Positions 1 to 7,272 of a stretch of DNA of 39,241 bases are shown here, in pieces. Made by a program: the position numbers and the translations under genes. Source of the DNA: Flemingiibacterium sp964603455. Its GTDB lineage: Bacteria; Bacillota; Clostridia; Oscillospirales; CAG-272. A model generated the notes under the pieces. It ran no database searches. It was not told the origin of the DNA and was given only the letters and a program-made list of their open reading frames with translations. Position 1 is the stretch's first letter. Each line of letters starts with the position of its first letter. The stretch is taken from NCBI GenBank assembly GCA_964603455.1, contig CAZRVL010000013.1, positions 1 to 39,241 of the forward strand, given 5' to 3'.

Positions 1-832
1 CTATCGCAACACTGTGATTTGAAACGAGCCATCTGAGCGCACTGTGTGCCGCCTGAGATGCGGTATATCCAATAGTTGCAGCCTGACTCGGTTCGGTAAA
101 TCTCCCTCGATAGGTAAAGCCTGAGCTGTCGTTTGCCGAGACCAGCTTCGCTCCGTTTGCAAATGTCACTATCCCCTTCGGATGATTTTCGGTCGGAAGC
201 TCTTTCATCCAGGATATTTGGCAAAGCTCCGGAGTTCCGCTCGCTTCGCGAAGGCTCGAATAATAGTCGATGTACTTGTTGAAAAGGCTAATATCTCTCC
301 AAGTTTCCGGATATTCACCTTCTCCGATGACTGCAAAACGAACAAGGCATTTTTCATAATCGATTCCGTTTATGCCTCCTTTGTCCGGCTTATTTTCTAC
401 AGTGAGCTTTATTACACCTTCTCTTTCGAGATCCTTCAAAACAGTTCTGTCGGAGATATAATCAAGTATCGCCCTGACCTTCGGATGAGTATATGGAGAC
501 TCTGCCCATTTTGTAAGTCCGTCTATGTAATATTCAAAGCTCTGTGAATAATCTGCAAGAAACATTATCTGATCAAGCAGCGGATGCGGCGATTTATACG
601 CCGCACTTGTGCGGCTTCCGGATTCGAGCGTCACCGGAATTATTGTCCTCGCATTTGTCTTATCGACCGATGATGCCGAAATGAATCGACCGTTCGAGTC
701 TATATGTATTTCTATCTGCGCATTAGCCATAATGTGCGAGATCGGGCAGAGCGTTTCCTCGCCCTTTGTCTCAACACCCACGTTTGCTTTCAGATTTTCA
801 TACGTTATATATGCTTTTTCAAGAAGTCCCAT
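1..832 (-). CDS. cas8c: Type I-C Cascade large subunit Cas8c (Csd1), N-terminal part, cut by window edge
   Basis: The minus strand from 832 to the edge is one open frame of 277 codons with no stop. It begins MGLLEKAYITYENLKANVG and contains the stretches KGIVTFANGAKLVSAND and AAHSALRWLVSNHSVA, which are typical of Csd1/Cas8c proteins. In type I-C systems this subunit is the large Cascade subunit and, from family knowledge, takes part in PAM recognition and Cas3 recruitment in the cytoplasm. The start is fixed by a strong AAAGGAGGA site lying inside the end of cas5. The two genes overlap by 14 bases, so translation is probably coupled. Only about the first half of the usual ~550-600 residues is visible. 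The gene order cas3-cas5-cas8c supports the call, and cas7, cas4, cas1, cas2 and the array would be expected beyond the left edge. Confidence 0.9.
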   Translation of the reverse strand, partial: MGLLEKAYITYENLKANVGVETKGEETLCPISHIMANAQIEIHIDSNGRFISASSVDKTNARTIIPVTLESGSRTSAAYKSPHPLLDQIMFLADYSQSFEYYIDGLTKWAESPYTHPKVRAILDYISDRTVLKDLEREGVIKLTVENKPDKGGINGIDYEKCLVRFAVIGEGEYPETWRDISLFNKYIDYYSSLREASGTPELCQISWMKELPTENHPKGIVTFANGAKLVSANDSSGFTYRGRFTEPSQAATIGYTASQAAHSALRWLVSNHSVAI

Positions 833-1595
833 CAAAGTCCTCCTTTGTAAATTCATCAAGTCCGATGAAATTATCATACTCTTTTCCAAACGGCTTGATC
901 TTCATTTCGCGCGCAGTTCGCGTAAGCTCACACTCCCACGGCTTCGGATATTCGATTATACCGTGCCGCATGAATGCCGACCAATAGCGCACGGTCATAC
1001 GGTTCTCGGTCTCGGGCGAATATGACTCATCCGCATAGGTTATGCCGTGATATGTGTTTCCGAAGTCTATTCTCGGAATGTCATCATATGCTCCCTCCCC
1101 CTCACCGAAAACGCACGGTACAACATAGCCCTGACATTCTCGCGTTCCGAGGAAAATATCTCGACGACCGCCGCGCTCTAACATTCTTTTGGCAATATTG
1201 TGATGCTTGTATTCGTTGCGATCCTTTTCAAGCTCGGAACGATTCGTGTTCCACTCAAAATGCGCTCTGACCTGATACCGCACATCCTTCAAATATGTAT
1301 AATACGAAAGGTCATTTCCGCCGTTCATTTTTATCGGGCGTATCCCCTTCACCTCGGTCTGAATGGGATTCATCACGCGAACTGCATCTATCACCCAGAT
1401 AAAGGTCGGCTTCCAGTAGATCGAATGCGTGATCCCCTTTATTGCTTCATACGGAGGTATCTGCAAGGTGCATTTTTCGCCTCCGAGCTTGTATATCGGA
1501 TCGGTGAAAAGCGCATAGCTTCCGAAGCACTCATATTCTATAGTGTTCCGCTGCTTTTCGAGTGCATCAAGCAGCAGTTTCACAGCTTCGTTCAT
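819..1595 (-). CDS. cas5c: Type I-C Cas5 (Cas5d), pre-crRNA endonuclease and Cascade subunit
   Basis: This 258-residue protein has the Cas5 RAMP fold signature: GSYALFT near residue 25, the segment IKGITHSIYWKP at 52-63, and ERGGRRDIFLGTRECQGYV at 140-158. Type I-C systems lack Cas6, and Cas5 cuts the repeat RNA and then caps the 5' handle of the crRNA. The conserved Lys-His pair of the known active site corresponds to K130-H131 (or H132), upstream of the GGRRD motif. The N-terminus carries about 20 residues before the usual first strand. The start is supported by AAAGGAAG upstream, but a shorter product is possible. It sits 35 bases downstream of cas3 and overlaps cas8c by 14 bases, so it belongs to the same transcript. 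Confidence 0.93.
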   Translation of the reverse strand: MNEAVKLLLDALEKQRNTIEYECFGSYALFTDPIYKLGGEKCTLQIPPYEAIKGITHSIYWKPTFIWVIDAVRVMNPIQTEVKGIRPIKMNGGNDLSYYTYLKDVRYQVRAHFEWNTNRSELEKDRNEYKHHNIAKRMLERGGRRDIFLGTRECQGYVVPCVFGEGEGAYDDIPRIDFGNTYHGITYADESYSPETENRMTVRYWSAFMRHGIIEYPKPWECELTRTAREMKIKPFGKEYDNFIGLDEFTKEDFDGTS

Positions 1596-1630
1596 TTGAT
1601 CACTTCCTTTTAATATAATACTTTAATCTG

Positions 1631-4033
1631 CTATATATCAAGAAAATCCTTTTCTCCCCCCTCAACGACAACTCCGATATCGCTGTCATAATATTCCTTT
1701 TTCAATACAAGCACCGATCCGCCGCAAACTGTGAAAAAGCCTCCGAGATCATTCAGCTTCTCACGCTGCCACCTAAAGATAGCAACGGTATACGGCTTGC
1801 TTCTTCCTGCAAGCTCCTCGCGATAAGCAAGATCATGCAACGCACGCTCCGAGGCAAATTCGGCGATTATATTCTCGCCATCACCGTAAGGAACGATTAT
1901 ATCAGTGGTATTGTCATCAAAAACCTCAAAATATTCGCCGGCAGTCTTGAATGCCTGATTCAGATAATATCCTTTTTTGCGGTCGCTATTTAATATCGAG
2001 CTCTTATTTTCGGACAGCAAGGATCGAATATTATTATTTGTGCCTTTAATTTCAATTTGAAAGCTGTATTCATTCTCACCGGCACCTTTGAAAAGCTTCT
2101 CGTAGTAAATATCCACCGCTTCGGGCGAATCCAATTCGCCTATATTTTTATTAAAAAGTGTCTCCGATGCAGTCTGCGCTTTTTTAATATCATCAAGATG
2201 TGTAAGAGTTTCGCCCTTCCATTTCACAATGAAGACCGGGCGCGGCTCGTCCGACTCGTGATTTCGATTACAGCGTCCCGCAGTCTGGATCGCATTGTCC
2301 AGACCGGCAATTATCCTCACTCCGCAGCCGAAGGATATATCAACGCCGGCTTCGGCAAGCTGTGTGGAAATGCAGATCACATTTTCCCCTTCCGCAAGCT
2401 CGCGCCTTATCGCTGCAAACACCTCGGCTCTGTGTGCCATGCACATGGAGGTCGAAAGATGATGAACTCTGAACCCGCAGCCTTTAAGCGATAAATACAG
2501 CTCCTTAGCCTCGCTCTTCTTGTTGCAGATAGTGATAAGACTCGAAAACTCCTCGGTCTTTTCGATAATAAATTCTGCAAGCTGATCCTTGTCCATCGCA
2601 CAAGCGGTCAAATTTATAAGCTCGGTGCGCTTGAATTTTCGCCAAAGCTCCTCATCATACGGAACTATATCGCCGAGTATCTTCATCGGATGATCCTTTA
2701 TACGCTCAAAGCAAGGATTGGTCGCACTGCAAAGTATCACCGTACAGCCGCAGAAATACGCCAGAAAATTCACCGCAAGATTGAAAAGATCTATCATCCT
2801 GCTCGGAACAGACTGAACCTCATCGATCACCAGTACCGAATCGATCAGCGAATGGAAGCATCGTATACAGGAGGTGCGCCCCTTAAAGATAGTATTGAGA
2901 AGCTGAACCATCGTGGTGATTATTATCGGCGAATGCCAGTTTTCGATTATAAGCTCGTTTTCGTCAAGCTCTTCACTTCCCGATCTTTTCTCTTTTTGCG
3001 AAGCCTCGAATATATTTGAGTGATGCTCGAGTATCAACGAATCGTCATCGATATATTCGCGTATTACCTTCGCATTCTGATCTATGACCGAAAGCAACGG
3101 AATAGTAAATATTATCCGCTTTTTCTGATGTGCCGCCGCATATGACAGCGCGGCGCGAAGCGATGACAGCGTTTTTCCACCACCTGTAGGAACTTGCAGC
3201 CGCCAAACTCCGCCCGGTTTTTTTGCAAATTCGGCACACTTATCGGATATCTGTCTGCGTGCCGTATTTATTTCTCCATCGTTTGAAAATTCCGAAAGGC
3301 GCGACTCGAAGCGTTCCAAGTGTTTTTTCCACAGCTCAGCTCTGTCAGGCTCTGAGTTCGGAATGCTTCTGCACAGCATAAATGCCGCAGTGTCGCTTCG
3401 ATCGGCTTCAATGAGTGCAGAGAGGATCAGTCGCGCCAAAAGTCCGATCGTAAAGGATGAATGAACCCTACAGGAAAGCTCCGGAACTGCCATTATACGC
3501 TCATAAGCCGAGCCGATCTCGGCAGATGCACTTTCGAACAGCGCATCAAGCTCCTTTTCGGAGCGAAAAAGCTCGCAATAATTTTTCAGTATCTCATCGT
3601 AATTCGCATCAATACGATCCGCATCCTTACCCATGCGGTGCTTGAAGCCATCCTTTCCGTTCGGTTCAAAAATATCGAAAAGACCGTGATGTGAGCCGAC
3701 AGCAAAGGCGATAAGCTCGGCGGTCAAACACTTTATAGCGGTTTCGGCTTTTTCACCTTTTTCGAGCATATATCTGCATCCGAAAAAGGTGTGGATAACG
3801 CTTCCGCGTTTGACCTCTTCACCGCGTTCGGCTTTTTTCATCATATCGCGAAAATCATTTGAATATTTTCCGTCATGCAGAGCCGCACAAAGCTCTCCGA
3901 CCGCCGAAAGACCTATCGGCTTCAAAAGCTCACGACAGCGTTCAAGCACTCCGCTTAAATGCTCCGAAACAGTCTGCTCTACGATCTCACCGTCAACCAC
4001 ACGAAAATGTGCCGGAAAATTAGCAACAGCCAT
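1631..4033 (-). CDS. cas3: CRISPR-associated Cas3, HD nuclease-helicase
   Basis: Cas3 is recruited to Cascade-bound DNA, unwinds it and degrades it from 3' to 5'. The 800-residue protein is full length for type I-C. The N-terminal HD nuclease shows H25, the H53-D54 pair in LHDGKYS, H81, the H115-H116 pair and a DADRID motif near 137-142. The helicase part shows Walker A GGGKT at 284-288, DEVQ at 404-407, the SAT motif at 436-438, and the motif VI arginine cluster QTAGRCNR at 583-590. All key nuclease and ATPase residues look intact, so the enzyme should be active. It is the first gene of the operon, behind a consensus promoter, with AAGGGGGA as ribosome binding site. Confidence 0.96.
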   Translation of the reverse strand: MAVANFPAHFRVVDGEIVEQTVSEHLSGVLERCRELLKPIGLSAVGELCAALHDGKYSNDFRDMMKKAERGEEVKRGSVIHTFFGCRYMLEKGEKAETAIKCLTAELIAFAVGSHHGLFDIFEPNGKDGFKHRMGKDADRIDANYDEILKNYCELFRSEKELDALFESASAEIGSAYERIMAVPELSCRVHSSFTIGLLARLILSALIEADRSDTAAFMLCRSIPNSEPDRAELWKKHLERFESRLSEFSNDGEINTARRQISDKCAEFAKKPGGVWRLQVPTGGGKTLSSLRAALSYAAAHQKKRIIFTIPLLSVIDQNAKVIREYIDDDSLILEHHSNIFEASQKEKRSGSEELDENELIIENWHSPIIITTMVQLLNTIFKGRTSCIRCFHSLIDSVLVIDEVQSVPSRMIDLFNLAVNFLAYFCGCTVILCSATNPCFERIKDHPMKILGDIVPYDEELWRKFKRTELINLTACAMDKDQLAEFIIEKTEEFSSLITICNKKSEAKELYLSLKGCGFRVHHLSTSMCMAHRAEVFAAIRRELAEGENVICISTQLAEAGVDISFGCGVRIIAGLDNAIQTAGRCNRNHESDEPRPVFIVKWKGETLTHLDDIKKAQTASETLFNKNIGELDSPEAVDIYYEKLFKGAGENEYSFQIEIKGTNNNIRSLLSENKSSILNSDRKKGYYLNQAFKTAGEYFEVFDDNTTDIIVPYGDGENIIAEFASERALHDLAYREELAGRSKPYTVAIFRWQREKLNDLGGFFTVCGGSVLVLKKEYYDSDIGVVVEGGEKDFLDI

Positions 4034-4072
4034 TTTGACAAGTCCCCCTTAAATAATATATTCTGTAATTAT

Positions 4073-4101
4073 ATTATAACACATTTTGTCAAAAATGTCA
4101 A
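4073..4101 (-). promoter_or_regulatory. SigA-type promoter of the cas operon
   Basis: On the minus strand TTGACA (4101-4096) and TATAAT (4078-4073) are separated by exactly 17 bases, a perfect consensus. The expected transcript start near 4066 gives a leader of about 33 bases to the cas3 start codon. Such a strong promoter suggests constitutive cas expression unless a repressor acts. Confidence 0.85.
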
Positions 4102-4152
4102 TACGGTGTTTAGTTTTCTTCGCCAAAAACGGCAATTTAAATAACAACTTCT

Positions 4153-5364
4153 TCAACCTGCATAAGTTCCGATAAACAGCGGAACACAGCTCTCGGTTGA
4201 ATAAATAAAATATATGAACGGTCGGTCGAGCACCACCTCATAAGCCTTATCATATATTATAGCGCATTCATCGACCGCCTCAACCACAGTCGCCGCACCT
4301 GCCTTAGTTCCCTTCTCGGCAACCTCTATAAACGCCTTGTGAAGTATTCGGCTTATGAAAATATTACCGTTCGGTGAAGCTCCGATATTGCTGAGATCTG
4401 CCTTGTCTGGGTCGAAAGCATCGGATATTCCAAGCTTTTTCAGCACATCATTGAGCTTCGCAGAGTATTCTGCCGAAAATTTCGGTATGCCAGCAGACAC
4501 CACTCCGTTAAGCACAGGCTCATTTAAAAGCTTCGTAAGATTCTCGCCGTCAAGCGAATCTATGACCTTTTCAACCGAGCTGTCCTCATTCGGAAGTATC
4601 GCCGCAAAAGCATATTTTCCGCCCGAATAATACTTGATAAAGCCCGAAAAATCCTTTCCTTCGAGATATGATGTTTCCTCCGAATACATCATTTTTACCT
4701 TTTTTGTACTTCCGTCACTCAAATGAAAATCCGCATTTCTGACATCGTTTTTCTTATAAATGTCCTTCCACTCACATTCAAAGCTCAATGCATTTACAAG
4801 ATACATAATCGCATCCTCAGGTATCTCATCGAGAATATCCTTTATCATGCCGTCAGTCTTTCCGCTCACCCATTTGTTTATGTCGTGAAGTGTCGAGCTG
4901 TCAAACGGCGCAGAATATACGTCCGCCGCATACACCTCGGCATTCCGCTTCAAAAATTCCTCGTTCGGCGTAAAATCATATTCGCGCATCCAGATCGAAT
5001 CCGCAAGCCTTACACGCTGTTTATCGCCCTGTGCCGACTCAATAGTAGAATAAACTGAATTTAAGCTCTCCGAAAGCTCGGCAATATCGCGTCCGACAGC
5101 CGCTTCTATCTCCGAAAGTGTATTGCCGCACGCCCCTTCGGCAGTCATTCCGAGCGCAAAAAGCACCGAAAGCGGCGATATTAGTGTGTTCTCCCCCTCG
5201 CTCATACAGGCATCAAAAAGCCTTATCGAAAAATCATTCAGCTCCAAAGCAGCCACCTCTCCGTATCCATAAGAAAATTTTTCACCCGCGGTAAGCTCAT
5301 CAGCTCCGCAGGAGGTCAAAAGTATTGCCGACAGCAGTATTGCCGCGATACCATATCTTTTCAT
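4153..5364 (-). CDS. Serpin-family serine protease inhibitor, lipoprotein
   Basis: The N-terminus is a lipoprotein signal with lipobox LTSC (C19), so the mature protein should be anchored outside the membrane. The rest is a serpin: SPLSVLFALGMTAEGACGNT follows residue 60, and the C-terminus ends with the RPFIYFIY and VPLFIGTYAG strands. Serpins trap proteases by inserting their cleaved reactive loop. The hinge E350-K351-G352-T353-K-A-G-A-A-T is of the small-residue type seen in inhibitory members. Counting from G352 as P15 places P1 at Glu366 and P1' at Cys367; this register is inference. The start is supported by AAAGGAGC. It lies 52 bases after an AraC gene on the same strand with no clear promoter between, so co-transcription is possible. 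Confidence 0.92.
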   Translation of the reverse strand: MKRYGIAAILLSAILLTSCGADELTAGEKFSYGYGEVAALELNDFSIRLFDACMSEGENTLISPLSVLFALGMTAEGACGNTLSEIEAAVGRDIAELSESLNSVYSTIESAQGDKQRVRLADSIWMREYDFTPNEEFLKRNAEVYAADVYSAPFDSSTLHDINKWVSGKTDGMIKDILDEIPEDAIMYLVNALSFECEWKDIYKKNDVRNADFHLSDGSTKKVKMMYSEETSYLEGKDFSGFIKYYSGGKYAFAAILPNEDSSVEKVIDSLDGENLTKLLNEPVLNGVVSAGIPKFSAEYSAKLNDVLKKLGISDAFDPDKADLSNIGASPNGNIFISRILHKAFIEVAEKGTKAGAATVVEAVDECAIIYDKAYEVVLDRPFIYFIYSTESCVPLFIGTYAG

Positions 5365-5416
5365 AGTAATGCTCCTTTTGCATATTTTATTTCAGACTAA
5401 AAGACGCAGATCTCGG

Positions 5417-6250
5417 TCAAATATTTGACTTCATAGATGATCTGTATTCCTTCGGAGTCATGCCTGTGAGCTTCGTGAAGGTCTTTATAAAATACGAAGC
5501 GTCATAAAAGCCGAGCATCTCGGCTATAGATTCGAGCGAATAGTTGTTATGAGCATTCGAAACAAGCTCCTTTGCCTTAGCGATACGCAGACTGTTGCGA
5601 TATTCGACCGGACTCAGACCATCGGTATATACCTTGAAAAGCTGTCTCAACCGCGTCTGTGAAACATTGCAGCGTTTCGCAAGCTCCTCGACTGTCAGAT
5701 TGTTCTGCGGAAACTGTTCAATGCTTTTTATCGCCGGTGCAATATCCCTGAAAATACAATCGGCAGCGGAAAATCTGTCATTTTCGGATAATAAATGCGA
5801 AAATAAATTATATACCGCCGCTCTGAAGGCAAATTCACCGTGTGCGTCAAGCTGCGCATTTATCGCTTCTCGGTACATTCTCTCATAATATCCGTCGCTG
5901 TCGTTAGTCAGGAGCTTTATCTCCGGCGAAAACAATATCTCCTCTCCGTTCTCATCCACCATGTTGAAATCGAGACATATACCGTTCCCAAAATTTTCGG
6001 AAGTGAGTGCAGTCCGCGTATAATTGCTGCCTCGCGGCAAGAGCAGAATATCACGTTTGCCAGCATCGACAAATCCATCAGAATCCAAATATTTATACCT
6101 GTATCTGCCGTCGATTATCAAATAAATATTGTTTATATGTCTTCTGTACTTTAATTCTTCAAAATTATCCACCTTGAAAACGAACACACCAAGCTCCCTA
6201 AAATTAACCTTCATCGCCGAAAGCTCATGAATATCCTCGATTATCTTCAA
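5417..6250 (-). CDS. AraC-family transcriptional regulator
   Basis: The 277-residue protein has an N-terminal cupin-like sensor region (DGRYRYKY, GKRDILLLPRGSNY around residues 48-77) and a C-terminal double helix-turn-helix. The first helix pair is LTVEELAKRCNVSQTRLRQLF and the second includes SIAEMLGFYDASYFIKTFTK followed by G-M-T-P-K-E-Y-R. The start is TTG at 6250, not ATG: AAGGAGGT lies 8 bases upstream and TTGA overlaps the stop of the preceding AraC gene. The two regulators are therefore translationally coupled. A later ATG at codon 13 has no such site. Ligand unknown; the nearest candidates for control are the divergent GH78 gene and the serpin. Confidence 0.92.
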   Translation of the reverse strand: MKIIEDIHELSAMKVNFRELGVFVFKVDNFEELKYRRHINNIYLIIDGRYRYKYLDSDGFVDAGKRDILLLPRGSNYTRTALTSENFGNGICLDFNMVDENGEEILFSPEIKLLTNDSDGYYERMYREAINAQLDAHGEFAFRAAVYNLFSHLLSENDRFSAADCIFRDIAPAIKSIEQFPQNNLTVEELAKRCNVSQTRLRQLFKVYTDGLSPVEYRNSLRIAKAKELVSNAHNNYSLESIAEMLGFYDASYFIKTFTKLTGMTPKEYRSSMKSNI

Positions 6251-7155
6251 GTGTCCGACCTCCTTATAAGCTTTATATATTCGCCCGGACTGATGCTTTT
6301 AAGCTGCTTGAACCGCTTTATAAAATAGCTCGTGTCACCAAATCCGACCCTTAGCGCACATTCCGTGACATTTATGTCATGATCCTCTATAAACAGTCGC
6401 TCGGCAAGATCTATCCGCATTGACATTATCAGCTCAGAAACGGTCATATCGAGCTCAGATTTTATTATTCGCGACAGATGGCTGTAGCTTATGTGTATCT
6501 CTCGCGCAACCTCATAGGGAGAGATCTCGTTCGGCAGCTGTGCTTCAATGTATTTTTGTGCTTCGAGCAGATGTCCGAAAGCTTTCTCCGGCAGATTTGA
6601 AAAAGAATATAACGAATAAAGCTCCGCGTGTAGCTCCAAAATATTTGCGCGCATCCTTATCGCCCTCAGCACATCACGGCTCTCAAATATCTCAGCCCCT
6701 CGATCTAATATTTTCCTCACTCTTGCCGTACAGTCCATACCGCCGCGAAGAATATATTCACCGACCGGACGATAGCTTCTGAACGGCGAAAGATACTTCA
6801 GATTCGAAATAGACAGATCGGGCGAATATATCACCGATTCTGTATATCCGTAGACCAAGCCAGTAAAACCCCAGTCAGGCTCATTGTAGGTTGAATGCAC
6901 CAGACGCGGAGGTATCACTGCAATATCTCCGGCTTCGAGCATAAAAGATGAACCACCGATGTTCACTTCACAGCGTCCTGTGTATACTGACATTATCTCA
7001 AAGCAGTCGTGCCAATGCCTGTCGCATTTTCTAACTCTGTCGGGCACATTACGCATAAGCGTAAGATCGAAATCCTCTGTGTCTTTGCTTCCAAAGCAAA
7101 GATCTATATTTCCCTTGATACTCATCATATCCTCACTAAATGATAGATTTGTCAT
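6247..7155 (-). CDS. AraC-family transcriptional regulator with cupin sensor
   Basis: An N-terminal AraC-type cupin is seen as HWHDCFEIMSVYTGRCEVNIG followed by G-D-I-A-V-I-P-P-R-L-V-H-S. The C-terminal HTH has ISPYEVAREIHISYSHLSRII and the second unit CALRVGFGDTSYFIKRFKQ. It is divergent from the rhamnosidase-like gene at 7273, which it probably controls in response to a sugar. The start is uncertain: ATG at 7155 has GAAGGA only 2 bases before it and would leave a leader of about ten bases. ATG at 7125 has GTGAGG at a better distance. The downstream neighbour is a second AraC gene overlapping by 4 bases. Confidence 0.9.
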   Translation of the reverse strand: MTNLSFSEDMMSIKGNIDLCFGSKDTEDFDLTLMRNVPDRVRKCDRHWHDCFEIMSVYTGRCEVNIGGSSFMLEAGDIAVIPPRLVHSTYNEPDWGFTGLVYGYTESVIYSPDLSISNLKYLSPFRSYRPVGEYILRGGMDCTARVRKILDRGAEIFESRDVLRAIRMRANILELHAELYSLYSFSNLPEKAFGHLLEAQKYIEAQLPNEISPYEVAREIHISYSHLSRIIKSELDMTVSELIMSMRIDLAERLFIEDHDINVTECALRVGFGDTSYFIKRFKQLKSISPGEYIKLIRRSDT

Positions 7156-7168
7156 ATCCTTCGATAGA

Positions 7169-7207
7169 TATATTATAGCATACTTTTATAAAAAATGCTA
7201 TAATATA
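7169..7207. promoter_or_regulatory. Perfect 13-bp inverted repeat carrying two divergent -10 elements
   Basis: The left arm 7169-7181 (TATATTATAGCAT) and right arm 7195-7207 are exact reverse complements separated by 13 bases. Each arm contains a TATAAT hexamer pointing outward: minus strand at 7177-7172 toward the AraC genes, plus strand at 7199-7204 toward the GH78 gene. Neither has a good -35 hexamer at 17 bases, which fits regulator-dependent promoters. Confidence 0.65.
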
Positions 7208-7272
7208 AACAAATAATTTACATATTGATAACCTCTTTGGAATTTTTAAATATAAAACGAAAGGATATTAAA

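Noticed and set aside
182..547. Plus-strand open frame at the left edge
   Set aside because: It is antisense to cas8c, whose minus-strand frame is open to the edge, has a strong ribosome site and shows Csd1 motifs.
1..4150. A CRISPR array in the window
   Set aside because: No direct repeats of about 30 bases with regular spacers appear in the cas region or elsewhere. The array must lie beyond the left edge, if present.
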